Part shown: positions 17,456-25,428 of the stretch, piece after piece
Position numbering within the stretch: the stretch's first letter is position 1
Layout: every line of letters begins with the position of its first letter
From: LLD-282 sp964395835
GTDB lineage: Bacteria; Pseudomonadota; Gammaproteobacteria; Berkiellales; Berkiellaceae
NCBI GenBank assembly: GCA_964395835.1
Contig: CAYNBJ010000004.1
Location: 1-64,000 of the forward strand
Reading direction: 5' to 3'
Length of the DNA stretch: 64,000 nucleotides
The notes under the pieces: model-generated
Databases searched by the model: none
Told to the model about the DNA's origin: nothing
The model's input: only the letters and a program-made list of their open reading frames with translations
Position numbers and translations under genes: made by a program

Positions 17456-18955
17456 TCAGTAATGAATTGACTCATCTTCCAAATCTTGAGCTTTTTGAAT
17501 CAAAGGCTCAAGTGTTTTCCATGCTTGATCATTGAGATGGTATCCATAATCCTTTTCGATACGCTCTTTAAGCCCTAATCCCACGAGAGACTGAAAAACA
17601 TGAGCAGACAAACGATCAGCATCTGGATTATCAATAGATTGAGTTGTAATCGCTTTGAGGCGATGAACAATCACGCCATGATCGATTGAGCTTTGGCTAT
17701 CAATCACATAATCATCTAAACTGAGCTCTTGTTTTTCTAATGCTTGTGTGAGCAAAGTCCATAAAGGGTGGCTCGTTGTTACTTGGCCGAGACTCACATC
17801 TATGTTTAGAATTTTTTCTGGCATCAAATCTGATTCACTTTTTTGAGCCCAGGTTCTAGCATGCATGAAAGTTTTTTCGAGCATTTGGGAATTTTGATAA
17901 TCTTTAAGAACCTGTTGGTAAGCTTGCTCTAAAGAAAGGCGCACGGAAGGCTGAATATTTTGAATTTCCAAAATAGATAGCACATTTCCATCTAAAACGG
18001 CTGTTAATGCTGTCTGAGCAGAAAAATCTAAATTCATACATTGATCGAATAAACCCTCATGGTCATATAAGGTTTTCAATGATTCTGGATTTAATCGATC
18101 GTAGTGTTCAGATCGATCGATATTATGGGAACTCAAAGTATCCTGATGATGTGCTAGCAGCTCTTCATAATTGCAAGACAGACCCTGCTGGAGATCGACA
18201 AGCAAAGCTGTCCAGGGCGTCTGCGCACCTTCAAAATAAGCCTGCATTTGATCTTCAGGAAGAGCGATCCGCACAACGCTCATATCCAGTAAGGGTTCTG
18301 TAGCATAGTTGTCGATATTGTTTTTGTAAAACAGATTGAGCTCATCCATCGTGGGAGTGTCCAGCCGATCTGCATGAGGTAACTTAAAATATGCTGTTTC
18401 TAATGTATAAACCGTCTGAAGAGGGAGAGAGACTTTTGAGTGAAGATTTTGTGCAAACTCAATCAGAATTTTCTGGAACTCTGCAGCAACAAGCTGCTCA
18501 CGAATTCGGTGCGCTTGCAAAAAGTCAGTATAGGAAGAATATTTTTTCAAAATTTGCTGTACGATTAAATCGCGCTGCTCTTGCGTCGGAAAATATTGGG
18601 GCAAGTAAGTTTCCAAAAACAGAGAAAAAGCTAGCTGATCGCTGATTTCACAATCATGATCTTTCAAAAAATCCTGATAACTATGTGCATACAAATATTC
18701 TGCAAGAAGCTTGGAGAACACCTCTTTGCCTTCTGATGCCAAAGAGAGAATATGTTGCCCTTGAGCTGGGTCCATAGCAAAGAAATCCTGAAAAGAAATT
18801 TGATTTTTTTTGCTGGTGGCGAAAACCACTGCTGGGTCATTTGTACTTTGGAAAATGGAAAAAACAGGTCCAACAATCATTGAGACTGCTATGGCTCCGA
18901 ATAGAACCTTGATGAATGTTTGTTGATTTTGAGAAGAGCGAATGCTGGATATCAT
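17456..18955 (-). CDS. ppiD: PpiD-like periplasmic folding factor (SurA_N-type)
   Basis: The protein has a short cytoplasmic N-terminus, one membrane anchor (about residues 15-35) and a long periplasmic, mostly helical body, which is the PpiD layout. Position after tRNA-Val/tRNA-Asp and the lon cluster agrees with ppiD. At 499 residues it is shorter than E. coli PpiD (623). I cannot find the parvulin signature (a GGdLGwf-like stretch) in the middle, so the isomerase domain appears lost or very divergent. PpiD assists newly translocated proteins leaving SecYEG, a role that needs the chaperone part only. An imperfect hairpin at 17378-17404 inside the convergent fabI end could act as its terminator. 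Confidence 0.75.
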   Translation of the reverse strand: MISSIRSSQNQQTFIKVLFGAIAVSMIVGPVFSIFQSTNDPAVVFATSKKNQISFQDFFAMDPAQGQHILSLASEGKEVFSKLLAEYLYAHSYQDFLKDHDCEISDQLAFSLFLETYLPQYFPTQEQRDLIVQQILKKYSSYTDFLQAHRIREQLVAAEFQKILIEFAQNLHSKVSLPLQTVYTLETAYFKLPHADRLDTPTMDELNLFYKNNIDNYATEPLLDMSVVRIALPEDQMQAYFEGAQTPWTALLVDLQQGLSCNYEELLAHHQDTLSSHNIDRSEHYDRLNPESLKTLYDHEGLFDQCMNLDFSAQTALTAVLDGNVLSILEIQNIQPSVRLSLEQAYQQVLKDYQNSQMLEKTFMHARTWAQKSESDLMPEKILNIDVSLGQVTTSHPLWTLLTQALEKQELSLDDYVIDSQSSIDHGVIVHRLKAITTQSIDNPDADRLSAHVFQSLVGLGLKERIEKDYGYHLNDQAWKTLEPLIQKAQDLEDESIHY

Positions 18956-18979
18956 ATCGTGGCTCTCTTAATAAGAAGT

Positions 18980-19056
18980 TGGCGGAGCAGACGGGGCTCG
19001 AACCCGCGACCCCCGGCGTGACAGGCCGGTATTCTAACCAACTGAACTACTGCTCC
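18980..19056 (-). tRNA. tRNA-Asp (GTC)
   Basis: Full cloverleaf on the minus strand: acceptor GGAGCAG/CTGCTCC, anticodon loop CTGTCAC with anticodon GTC, T-loop GGTTCGAGCC. The 3' CCA is encoded, unlike the other five tRNA genes in the window. It lies seven bases after tRNA-Val and 24 bases before ppiD. Confidence 0.97.
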
Positions 19057-19063
19057 AAATTTT

Positions 19064-19136
19064 TGGGTGCTGAGGGGTTCGAACCCGCGACCCTCGCCTT
19101 GTAAGGGCGATGCTCTACCAGCTGAGCTAAGCACCC
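19064..19136 (-). tRNA. tRNA-Val (TAC)
   Basis: Cloverleaf with acceptor GGGTGCT/AGCACCC, anticodon TAC within CTTACAA, and T-arm GGTTCGAACC. CCA is not encoded. First gene of a tRNA-Val/tRNA-Asp transcript with a strong promoter 40 bases upstream. Confidence 0.97.
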
Positions 19137-19177
19137 GATTTTTAGACATTTTACTGCATGTCCATCAGATGTTATTA

Positions 19178-19206
19178 TTTATACCAGAGCGGAAATTGCT
19201 CGTCAA
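19178..19206 (-). promoter_or_regulatory. Sigma-70-type promoter of the tRNA-Val/tRNA-Asp operon
   Basis: On the minus strand TTGACG (19201-19206) and TATAAA (19178-19183) are separated by exactly 17 bases, and TGG directly before the -10 gives an extended -10 element. Transcription would start around 19171, about 35 bases before tRNA-Val. Confidence 0.8.
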
Positions 19207-19236
19207 CAAATATTTTCAATTTTTATCATTTTTCTT

Positions 19237-20424
19237 TTATTTTGCATGCGCGATATCATTTTTCTGCTCTGTTACTGCTTTCAAGCTCATCCAAAACAAA
19301 AAAAGTGAGAAAACCAATAGACAAATTGTTATGGCCCCAAGAGCCAAATGTGGAGGATATGAGCCAAGCCCTATAGTGTATGGAGCTATAATTGCAGCAA
19401 AAGTATACGACGACAAAAATGTTTTATTCGCCTGAGCCCACTGAGAATGAGTACAGCTTACAATACCTAAAGAGACACCGAACCCATACAGTGGATAAAA
19501 ACACAATCCCAAAACAAAGACTGTGGCTAAAAAAATTGATATTGACAAATTTTGCACATAGCACAGAAAAAAACATAAAAAAATCGGTAATGTGAGCAAA
19601 ATTGAAATCACACGTATCGATGCTTTTTGTGTTTTTGTAGCCATGAGCACTCCCTGACCTGCTACGCCACCTATCAAAAAGATACCGGAGATGAAATCAA
19701 TGTTATTTTGTCCATGATGCAAAGATAAAACACCGATAAAACTTGTCCAAATTGAAAGCAAGGCACCAGAAAGCACACAGAGATAAGAACCAGGCCAAGA
19801 TTTCCAAAACAACTTTAAATCAATAAAAGACCAATGATCTTCTTGCTCCTGTGACATCAACAAGGGCGGCACAAAAGAAAAATAATAAGACGTGACAAAT
19901 CCAAAAAAAATCATACCTATAATAGGCAAAGAACTGAGATTTGCAACTAGGTAATATCCTCCAAAAGGCGCAATAGACTGACTCAAATACAAAGCTGAAA
20001 GATAGGCACCCATAGAAAATCCAGGTTGTGCTGGAAAGAGCAAAACGACAGTATTCTCAATAACAATAAAAAGCAATCCATCCGCTAATCCCTGTAGGGC
20101 TCTGAGACCTAAAACGACCTCTGGATTCAAAGAAAAACCTGATAGCGGATACATCCATAAAAGCCCCAAGAGTGTTTGCAACAGCAACAGCGTCCAATAT
20201 GGCCCAAGGATCAGACTGACTCGCAAATTGATCAATAGGCTTAAAGCCAAACCAATCGCTCCACAAGAACTTAAAGCGCCTAGCATAAAAGCGTTTTCTG
20301 CTATCGTATAATATGCCAAATAGTACCAAGCCAAAACTTGCGAGCAAAAAATATACCCTATTAAAGATAATAAACTCACCCATAAATACGATTTAGCTTG
20401 TGAATAGGCTATCTGCTGTGACAT
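19237..20424 (-). CDS. MFS transporter, YcaD-like
   Basis: A roughly 395-residue protein with about 12 transmembrane helices; loops after helices 2, 6 and 8 are short and polar. The region GLRALQGLADGLLFIVIENTV in the first half and the general layout resemble the YcaD-type MFS group. The ATG at 20422-20424 has GGAG eight bases ahead and lies inside the end of lon, giving a 32-base overlap, so it is probably translated from the lon message. It occupies the position where most gammaproteobacteria have hupB. The substrate is unknown. Confidence 0.75.
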   Translation of the reverse strand: MSQQIAYSQAKSYLWVSLLSLIGYIFCSQVLAWYYLAYYTIAENAFMLGALSSCGAIGLALSLLINLRVSLILGPYWTLLLLQTLLGLLWMYPLSGFSLNPEVVLGLRALQGLADGLLFIVIENTVVLLFPAQPGFSMGAYLSALYLSQSIAPFGGYYLVANLSSLPIIGMIFFGFVTSYYFSFVPPLLMSQEQEDHWSFIDLKLFWKSWPGSYLCVLSGALLSIWTSFIGVLSLHHGQNNIDFISGIFLIGGVAGQGVLMATKTQKASIRVISILLTLPIFLCFFLCYVQNLSISIFLATVFVLGLCFYPLYGFGVSLGIVSCTHSQWAQANKTFLSSYTFAAIIAPYTIGLGSYPPHLALGAITICLLVFSLFLFWMSLKAVTEQKNDIAHAK

Positions 20425-22756
20425 GTGTTTTGCTCCAATCTGCACCAAAAACTTCTTCTAAAACTTCATCTATAGTGGAAACAAATACGACCGGAACCTG
20501 TGTTTTCAAATTCTCTGGAAGCTCTTGCCAATCTGCCTCGTTTTGCTTAGGGACAAGAACTTTTCGCATGTTAGCACGACGAGCTGCAAGCAGCTTTTCT
20601 TTTAATCCGCCAATTTTTAAAACACGTCCCCTGAGAGTGATTTCACCTGTCATGGCAATATCAGGACAAATTGTTTTTGACAAAACACAAGAAAACAATG
20701 CTGAACACATCGCAATGCCTGCACTCGGACCATCTTTTGGAGTAGCACCTTCTGGTACATGAATATGAAAATCATGCTCATCAAAAAAACTTGGAGCGAT
20801 ACCCCACGCAAAAGAACGAGAGCGGACAACAGAATATGCAGCCTGAATTGATTCTTGCATGACGTCACCGAGTTTACCTGTCTGAGTAATTTTTCCTTTT
20901 CCTTTATACAAGGAACATTCAATCACTAACTCCTGGCCCCCCACTTCTGTCCATGCTAGGCCTTTTATCACACCAATCTGAGGTGACTCTTCCTGGTGAT
21001 AATAATCGAATTTTGGAGCACCCAAATAAACTTTCAAATCTTCAAGTGTAGAAATTTGAGGTTCCAGCGGCTGTTTGGACAGCGCCATTTTCACTTGTTT
21101 TCTGCAAATTTTTGAAATTTCTCGCTCTAATCCTCTCACACCAGCTTCTAATGTATAACGACGAATCATTTCAAGTAATGCGTTCTGATCAATCAGCAAT
21201 TCATGATTTTTGAGACCATGATTTGCCTTGATTTTTGGAAAAAGATGTTTTTGAGCAATTTGCATTTTTTCATCTTCGCTGTATCCAGAAAGACGAATCA
21301 CCTCAAGTCGATCTAATAAAGCTGGAGGTATGTTAAAAGAATTAGAAGTTGCAATAAACATCACGTGAGACAGATCAATATCCACATCCAAATAATGATC
21401 GTTAAATTGTTTGTTTTGCTGAGGATCAAGCACCTCTAAAAGTGCAGAAGAAGGATCGCCTCGAAAATCATGTGACATTTTATCAATTTCATCAAGCAAA
21501 ATAACAGGATTATTCACTCCAATTTTTGTGATTTTTTGAATGATTTTTCCAGGCATGGCCCCAACATACGTTCTTCTATGTCCGCGAATTTCCGCTTCAT
21601 CACGCATGCCACCCAATGAAATTCTTACAAATTTTCTTGACATAGCTTCAGCAATGGAGGCTGCTAAAGAGGTTTTACCAACACCTGGCGGTCCCACTAA
21701 GCATAAAATCGGACCTTGTATTTTTTTGACTCTTTTTTGAACAGCAAGATGCTCCAAAATCCTTTCTTTCACTTTTTCTAAACCATCATGCTCATGATTT
21801 AATTTTATGATTGCATCTTTCAGATCAAACTTATCTTTTGTTTTCTTATCCCACGGATAATCCAAAAGCGCGTCAATATAACTCCGAGAAATCGTTGCCT
21901 CAGCTGAGAGAGCAGGCATCAGCTTGAGTCGATCAATTTCTGCATACGCCTTATCTTTAGCCTCTTGGGACATGCCGGATTTTTCAACTTTTTCTTTTAA
22001 CAGATCAAGCTCTTGATGCTGCCCACCAAGCTCATCCTGAATGGCTTTCATTTGCTCATTGAGGTAATATTCTCGTTGAGTTTTTTCCATTTGCTTTTTG
22101 ACTTTTGAGCGAATTCTTTGCTCAACTTGAAGCAAATCAATCTCTGCCTCAATAATGGATAACAATCTTTCAATCCGATCTTTCAGATGATTTAACTCTA
22201 ACAGATACTGTTTTTCACTCGTTTTAATAGGCAAATGTGCAGAAACTATATACGTGATTTGCTGCGGATCTTGGGTCGCCTGCAGACGCAATAAGACATC
22301 TTGCGTAATTTTTTTATTCAGCTTCGCATACTGATCAAAATGTTGAATCAGCAATTTAACAAGCACTTCTTGCTCTCGTTCGCTAAGACCCGAAACATCA
22401 TATGGCTCAACAAGAGCATGAATCGCATGCTCTGCGGCATCCCACTCCACAACACGCACTGTTTGTCGAGCTTCAACAAGAATTTTGATTGTATTATCAG
22501 GTAATTTTAAATATTGCAAAACATCCGCAAGAACACCAATTTGATATAAATCATTGGGTCCAGGATCGTTGTCCGTAGGTCCCTTTTGAGCCAAAAGAAC
22601 AATTTTTTTATTATGATCATGATACGCTCGTTCTACAGCATGCATAGAGCGCAATCTTCCGACAAATAACGGCACGACCATAGAGGGAAAGAGAACCACA
22701 TCTCTCATGGCTAAGACAGGATATTTGGTGAGCTGATCTTTGTAATCTTCAAGCAT
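20393..22756 (-). CDS. lon: ATP-dependent protease Lon
   Basis: The 787-residue LonA protease has the N-terminal substrate domain (start KYPVLAMRDVVLFPSMVVPL), the AAA+ module with Walker A GPPGVGKTSLA (about residue 353) and Walker B VILLDEIDK. The protease domain has catalytic serine in PKDGPSAG and lysine in KIGGLKEKLLAARRA. Lon degrades misfolded and regulatory proteins in the cytoplasm. It follows clpX by 40 bases that form two stem-loops just before its AGGAG site. Its end overlaps the MFS gene. Confidence 0.98.
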   Translation of the reverse strand: MLEDYKDQLTKYPVLAMRDVVLFPSMVVPLFVGRLRSMHAVERAYHDHNKKIVLLAQKGPTDNDPGPNDLYQIGVLADVLQYLKLPDNTIKILVEARQTVRVVEWDAAEHAIHALVEPYDVSGLSEREQEVLVKLLIQHFDQYAKLNKKITQDVLLRLQATQDPQQITYIVSAHLPIKTSEKQYLLELNHLKDRIERLLSIIEAEIDLLQVEQRIRSKVKKQMEKTQREYYLNEQMKAIQDELGGQHQELDLLKEKVEKSGMSQEAKDKAYAEIDRLKLMPALSAEATISRSYIDALLDYPWDKKTKDKFDLKDAIIKLNHEHDGLEKVKERILEHLAVQKRVKKIQGPILCLVGPPGVGKTSLAASIAEAMSRKFVRISLGGMRDEAEIRGHRRTYVGAMPGKIIQKITKIGVNNPVILLDEIDKMSHDFRGDPSSALLEVLDPQQNKQFNDHYLDVDIDLSHVMFIATSNSFNIPPALLDRLEVIRLSGYSEDEKMQIAQKHLFPKIKANHGLKNHELLIDQNALLEMIRRYTLEAGVRGLEREISKICRKQVKMALSKQPLEPQISTLEDLKVYLGAPKFDYYHQEESPQIGVIKGLAWTEVGGQELVIECSLYKGKGKITQTGKLGDVMQESIQAAYSVVRSRSFAWGIAPSFFDEHDFHIHVPEGATPKDGPSAGIAMCSALFSCVLSKTICPDIAMTGEITLRGRVLKIGGLKEKLLAARRANMRKVLVPKQNEADWQELPENLKTQVPVVFVSTIDEVLEEVFGADWSKTHVTADSLFTS

Positions 22757-22769
22757 AAGTCGTTCTCCT

Positions 22770-22808
22770 CAAGAGGACATAGGTCCTCTTGCCCTTTTAG
22801 CAAAAGGG
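22770..22808 (-). promoter_or_regulatory. Tandem hairpins between clpX and lon
   Basis: Two perfect stem-loops abut: AAAAGGG/CCCTTTT (7 bp, loop of 3, 22792-22808, spanning the clpX stop) and CAAGAGGAC/GTCCTCTTG (9 bp, loop of 4, 22770-22791). Neither is followed by a T-run on the minus strand, so they are not simple terminators. The second ends directly against the lon Shine-Dalgarno sequence; its TCCT could instead pair with AGGA of that site, so the structure could control lon translation or mRNA processing. Confidence 0.6.
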
Positions 22809-24041
22809 GTTTTCCATTTCTTTGATGACATAATCTTTTGTAATCTGAATCTGTGTATTCTCAGTATCTCCGGGATTTTCATACATAGGTCGCAAAAGAA
22901 TATTTTCCATGATTGTTCGCAGTCCTCGAGCTCCTGTTTTTCGTTTCAGTGCAAGTTGCGCGATCATCTCTAATGCATCTTGATCGAATTCCAAAGAGCA
23001 GTGATCTAATGAGAAAAGTTTCTTAAATTGCTTGGTCAGCGAATTTTTTGGCTCAGATAAAACTGAAACCATACTTTTGAGATCAAGATCATGGACCACT
23101 GTCACAATAGGCAAGCGACCTATAAGTTCAGGAATAATTCCAAACTTTACGAGATCGTCTGGCTCAATATGGCTGAGGTACTGAGCTTTATGTTCTTTAT
23201 CGATTGATGCGTTAAATCCAATACTAGATTTATCCATACGACGCTGAACGACTTTGTCTAAACCTTCAAAAGCTCCTCCACAAATAAAGAGAATTTGCGA
23301 AGTATCTACTTGAATAAACTCTTGATGAGGATGCTTTCTTCCACCTTGAGGAGGAACAGACGCTAAAGTTCCTTCAATAATTTTCAATAAAGCTTGCTGC
23401 ACACCTTCACCAGAAACATCCCGAGTAATAGAAGGATTTTCTGATTTTCTCGAAATTTTATCAATTTCATCAATATAGATAATTCCTCTTTGAGCTTTTT
23501 CAGGATCGTAATCACATTTTTGCAAAAGTTTCTGAATGACGTTTTCAACATCATCGCCGACATAACCAGCTTCAGTCAAAGTTGTTGCATCTGCGATTGC
23601 AAAAGGAACATTTAACATCTGTGCTAATGTTTCTGCAATAAGCGTTTTACCTGAACCAGTCGGTCCGATCATCAAGATATTTGATTTTGAAATCTTAATC
23701 AAATCATCAGAATTATTGGATTCTTTTTGCGTCTGTTCAAGATGAGCAATTCTTTTATAGTGATTATATACAGCAACAGCTAAGACTTTTTTGGCTGAAT
23801 TTTGCCCAATCACATATTGATCGAGATAAGAAACAATTTCTCTTGGCTTTGGCAGTTCAAAATGCTTAGAGCAAGATGTTTCTGTCTCTTTGTGGTCTGG
23901 ATGACTTTCTTTGAGAATAAAAGCGCAAGCTTCAATACATTCTGTACAAATTTGGCCACCGGCCTCTCCACGAATGAGAGGCTCGTTTTTCTGGGCTTTT
24001 TTTCCGCAAAATCCGCAGGTTTCATTTTGGTTCGATGTCAT
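22797..24041 (-). CDS. clpX: ATP-dependent Clp protease ATP-binding subunit ClpX
   Basis: A 414-residue AAA+ unfoldase. The N-terminal zinc-binding domain has two cysteine pairs (CGFCG and CTEC). Walker A is GPTGSGKT, Walker B IIYIDEIDK, and the IGF tripeptide in KSSIGFNAS is the ClpP-docking loop. The GARGLR sensor 2 is near the C-terminus. It delivers tagged substrates to ClpP. ATG 24039-24041 follows AAGGAT at eight bases, itself next to a strong hairpin. Order clpP-clpX-lon is standard. Confidence 0.98.
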   Translation of the reverse strand: MTSNQNETCGFCGKKAQKNEPLIRGEAGGQICTECIEACAFILKESHPDHKETETSCSKHFELPKPREIVSYLDQYVIGQNSAKKVLAVAVYNHYKRIAHLEQTQKESNNSDDLIKISKSNILMIGPTGSGKTLIAETLAQMLNVPFAIADATTLTEAGYVGDDVENVIQKLLQKCDYDPEKAQRGIIYIDEIDKISRKSENPSITRDVSGEGVQQALLKIIEGTLASVPPQGGRKHPHQEFIQVDTSQILFICGGAFEGLDKVVQRRMDKSSIGFNASIDKEHKAQYLSHIEPDDLVKFGIIPELIGRLPIVTVVHDLDLKSMVSVLSEPKNSLTKQFKKLFSLDHCSLEFDQDALEMIAQLALKRKTGARGLRTIMENILLRPMYENPGDTENTQIQITKDYVIKEMENPFC

Positions 24042-24056
24042 AGTTTGTATCCTTTT

Positions 24057-24078
24057 GCTTCTTAATGACTTAAGAAGC
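24057..24078 (-). promoter_or_regulatory. Hairpin upstream of the clpX ribosome binding site
   Basis: A perfect 9-bp stem with a 4-base loop (GCTTCTTAA-TGAC-TTAAGAAGC) in the clpP-clpX spacer. On the minus strand it is followed directly by AAAAGGATAC, the clpX Shine-Dalgarno region, and no T-run follows. Confidence 0.6.
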
Positions 24079-24086
24079 TTGTGTCT

Positions 24087-24686
24087 TTATGAGCGATGAG
24101 ATAAAACATCGTCAATCAAGCCATAATTTTTAGCCTGATCTGGACCCATGAAATTATCTCTATCTGTATCTCGTTCAATTTCTTCAATTGTTTTTCCTGT
24201 ATGTGCAGCAAGAAGCGTATTGAGTTGATGTTTAATTTTCATCATTTCTTCAGCATGAATGCGAATATCGCTGGCTTGACCCTGAAAACCACCTAAAGGT
24301 TGATGAATCATAATCCGTGAATTCGGAAGAGCAAAACGTTTCCCTTTTGCTCCAGCTGAAAGCAAGAAGGCTCCCATACTCGCCGCCTGACCTAAACATA
24401 AGGTAGAGACTGGGCATTTAATAAAATTCATTGTATCGTAAATTGCCAAGCCGGCAGTCACAGATCCACCAGGTGAATTAATATAGAAAAAGATTTCTTT
24501 TTCTGGATTCTCAGCTTCGAGAAATAAGAGCTGTGCAATAATCAAGTTTGCGCTGTAATCTTCTACAGGCCCAACAAGAAAAACAACACGCTCTTTAAGT
24601 AAGCGAGAATAGATATCATAAGCACGTTCGCCTCGAGCTGTTTGTTCGACAACCATAGGCACGAGTTGAGCATAAGATCCTGACAT
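24087..24686 (-). CDS. clpP: ATP-dependent Clp protease proteolytic subunit ClpP
   Basis: A 199-residue serine protease. The catalytic triad is visible at the normal spacing: Ser103 in GQAASMGAF, His128 in IMIHQPLGG and Asp177 in DTDRDNF. It forms the tetradecameric chamber fed by ClpX and ClpA, both encoded in this window. ATG 24684-24686 has a strong AAGGAG ahead and replaces a longer frame that would run into endA. The leader (TCCT...AGGAGAAC) resembles that of lon. Confidence 0.98.
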   Translation of the reverse strand: MSGSYAQLVPMVVEQTARGERAYDIYSRLLKERVVFLVGPVEDYSANLIIAQLLFLEAENPEKEIFFYINSPGGSVTAGLAIYDTMNFIKCPVSTLCLGQAASMGAFLLSAGAKGKRFALPNSRIMIHQPLGGFQGQASDIRIHAEEMMKIKHQLNTLLAAHTGKTIEEIERDTDRDNFMGPDQAKNYGLIDDVLSHRS

Positions 24687-24733
24687 AAAGTGTTCTCCTT
24701 GAAGGATGCTAAATATTTTTGTTACAGAGCAGA

Positions 24734-25420
24734 TCATAGTGTATTTTGACTTAGTTCGTAGAATTTATTCAAGTATTCCAGATGTTTTTTTTCATCTTGA
24801 TCGGGAGGATAGGTTTGATCCCAGTATTTGAGTAGCTCTTTTTGAGATTTTGAAAGAGCCAAATCATAAATTGCATCCACTTTTAGATAAACGCGCGCAA
24901 CCCAACCTTTGCGAAAATCTGGCGGTTCAAAGATTTTTTGTTTAGGATCGACTTTTAAGCCGCAAAGAGCACGTGTTCTTTTTTTAAGAGAAACCACGCC
25001 TGGCATATAGTTTGATTTTAATCGATTTAAAGCGGCAACAACAGGAACCAGATTGTATAAAAATGCTTCTCGATACTGAAATTCTAATGAAAATTTTTGA
25101 CAACATTGACGATGAGAGGCATTTGGATCCCATGGGCATGTAGGAGCAAGCCAACAGGGTAAATTACGTCCCAAGCGAGAAGCTGGAACCAGATGATCCC
25201 ATTGAAGAGTACACGATTGTTTGTCTACAGAAGAGGGGCAATCACCAAGAGAGAGATGTTCATAATCAATAGACGCTGAGCAAAAAAAAGTCTTATCAAA
25301 AGCAGGAGAGGGTGTTTTTTTCAAAATACGCTTTGCTTCTAAAAAAGAATGAGGGGCAGCTAAGTATTCAGCTGCCCCTATTTGACACAAAAAAGAAAAT
25401 AGATAATATTTCCAATTCAT
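24734..25420 (-). CDS. endA: Endonuclease I (EndA-type periplasmic or secreted DNase)
   Basis: The 228-residue protein starts with a hydrophobic signal-like segment (MNWKYYLFSFLCQIGAAEYL). The endonuclease I core is clear: LQWDHLVPASRLG with the catalytic histidine, then NLVPVVAALNRLKSNY with the metal-binding asparagine. The C-terminal EPPDFRKGWVARVYLKV and LLKYWDQTYPPD stretches align with E. coli EndA. Cysteines around the core could form disulfides. EndA cleaves double-stranded DNA non-specifically outside the cytoplasm. The ATG lies eight bases after the tig stop, so it is expressed within the tig-clpP operon, an unusual location. Confidence 0.88.
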   Translation of the reverse strand: MNWKYYLFSFLCQIGAAEYLAAPHSFLEAKRILKKTPSPAFDKTFFCSASIDYEHLSLGDCPSSVDKQSCTLQWDHLVPASRLGRNLPCWLAPTCPWDPNASHRQCCQKFSLEFQYREAFLYNLVPVVAALNRLKSNYMPGVVSLKKRTRALCGLKVDPKQKIFEPPDFRKGWVARVYLKVDAIYDLALSKSQKELLKYWDQTYPPDQDEKKHLEYLNKFYELSQNTL

Positions 25421-25428
25421 TTGGAAAA

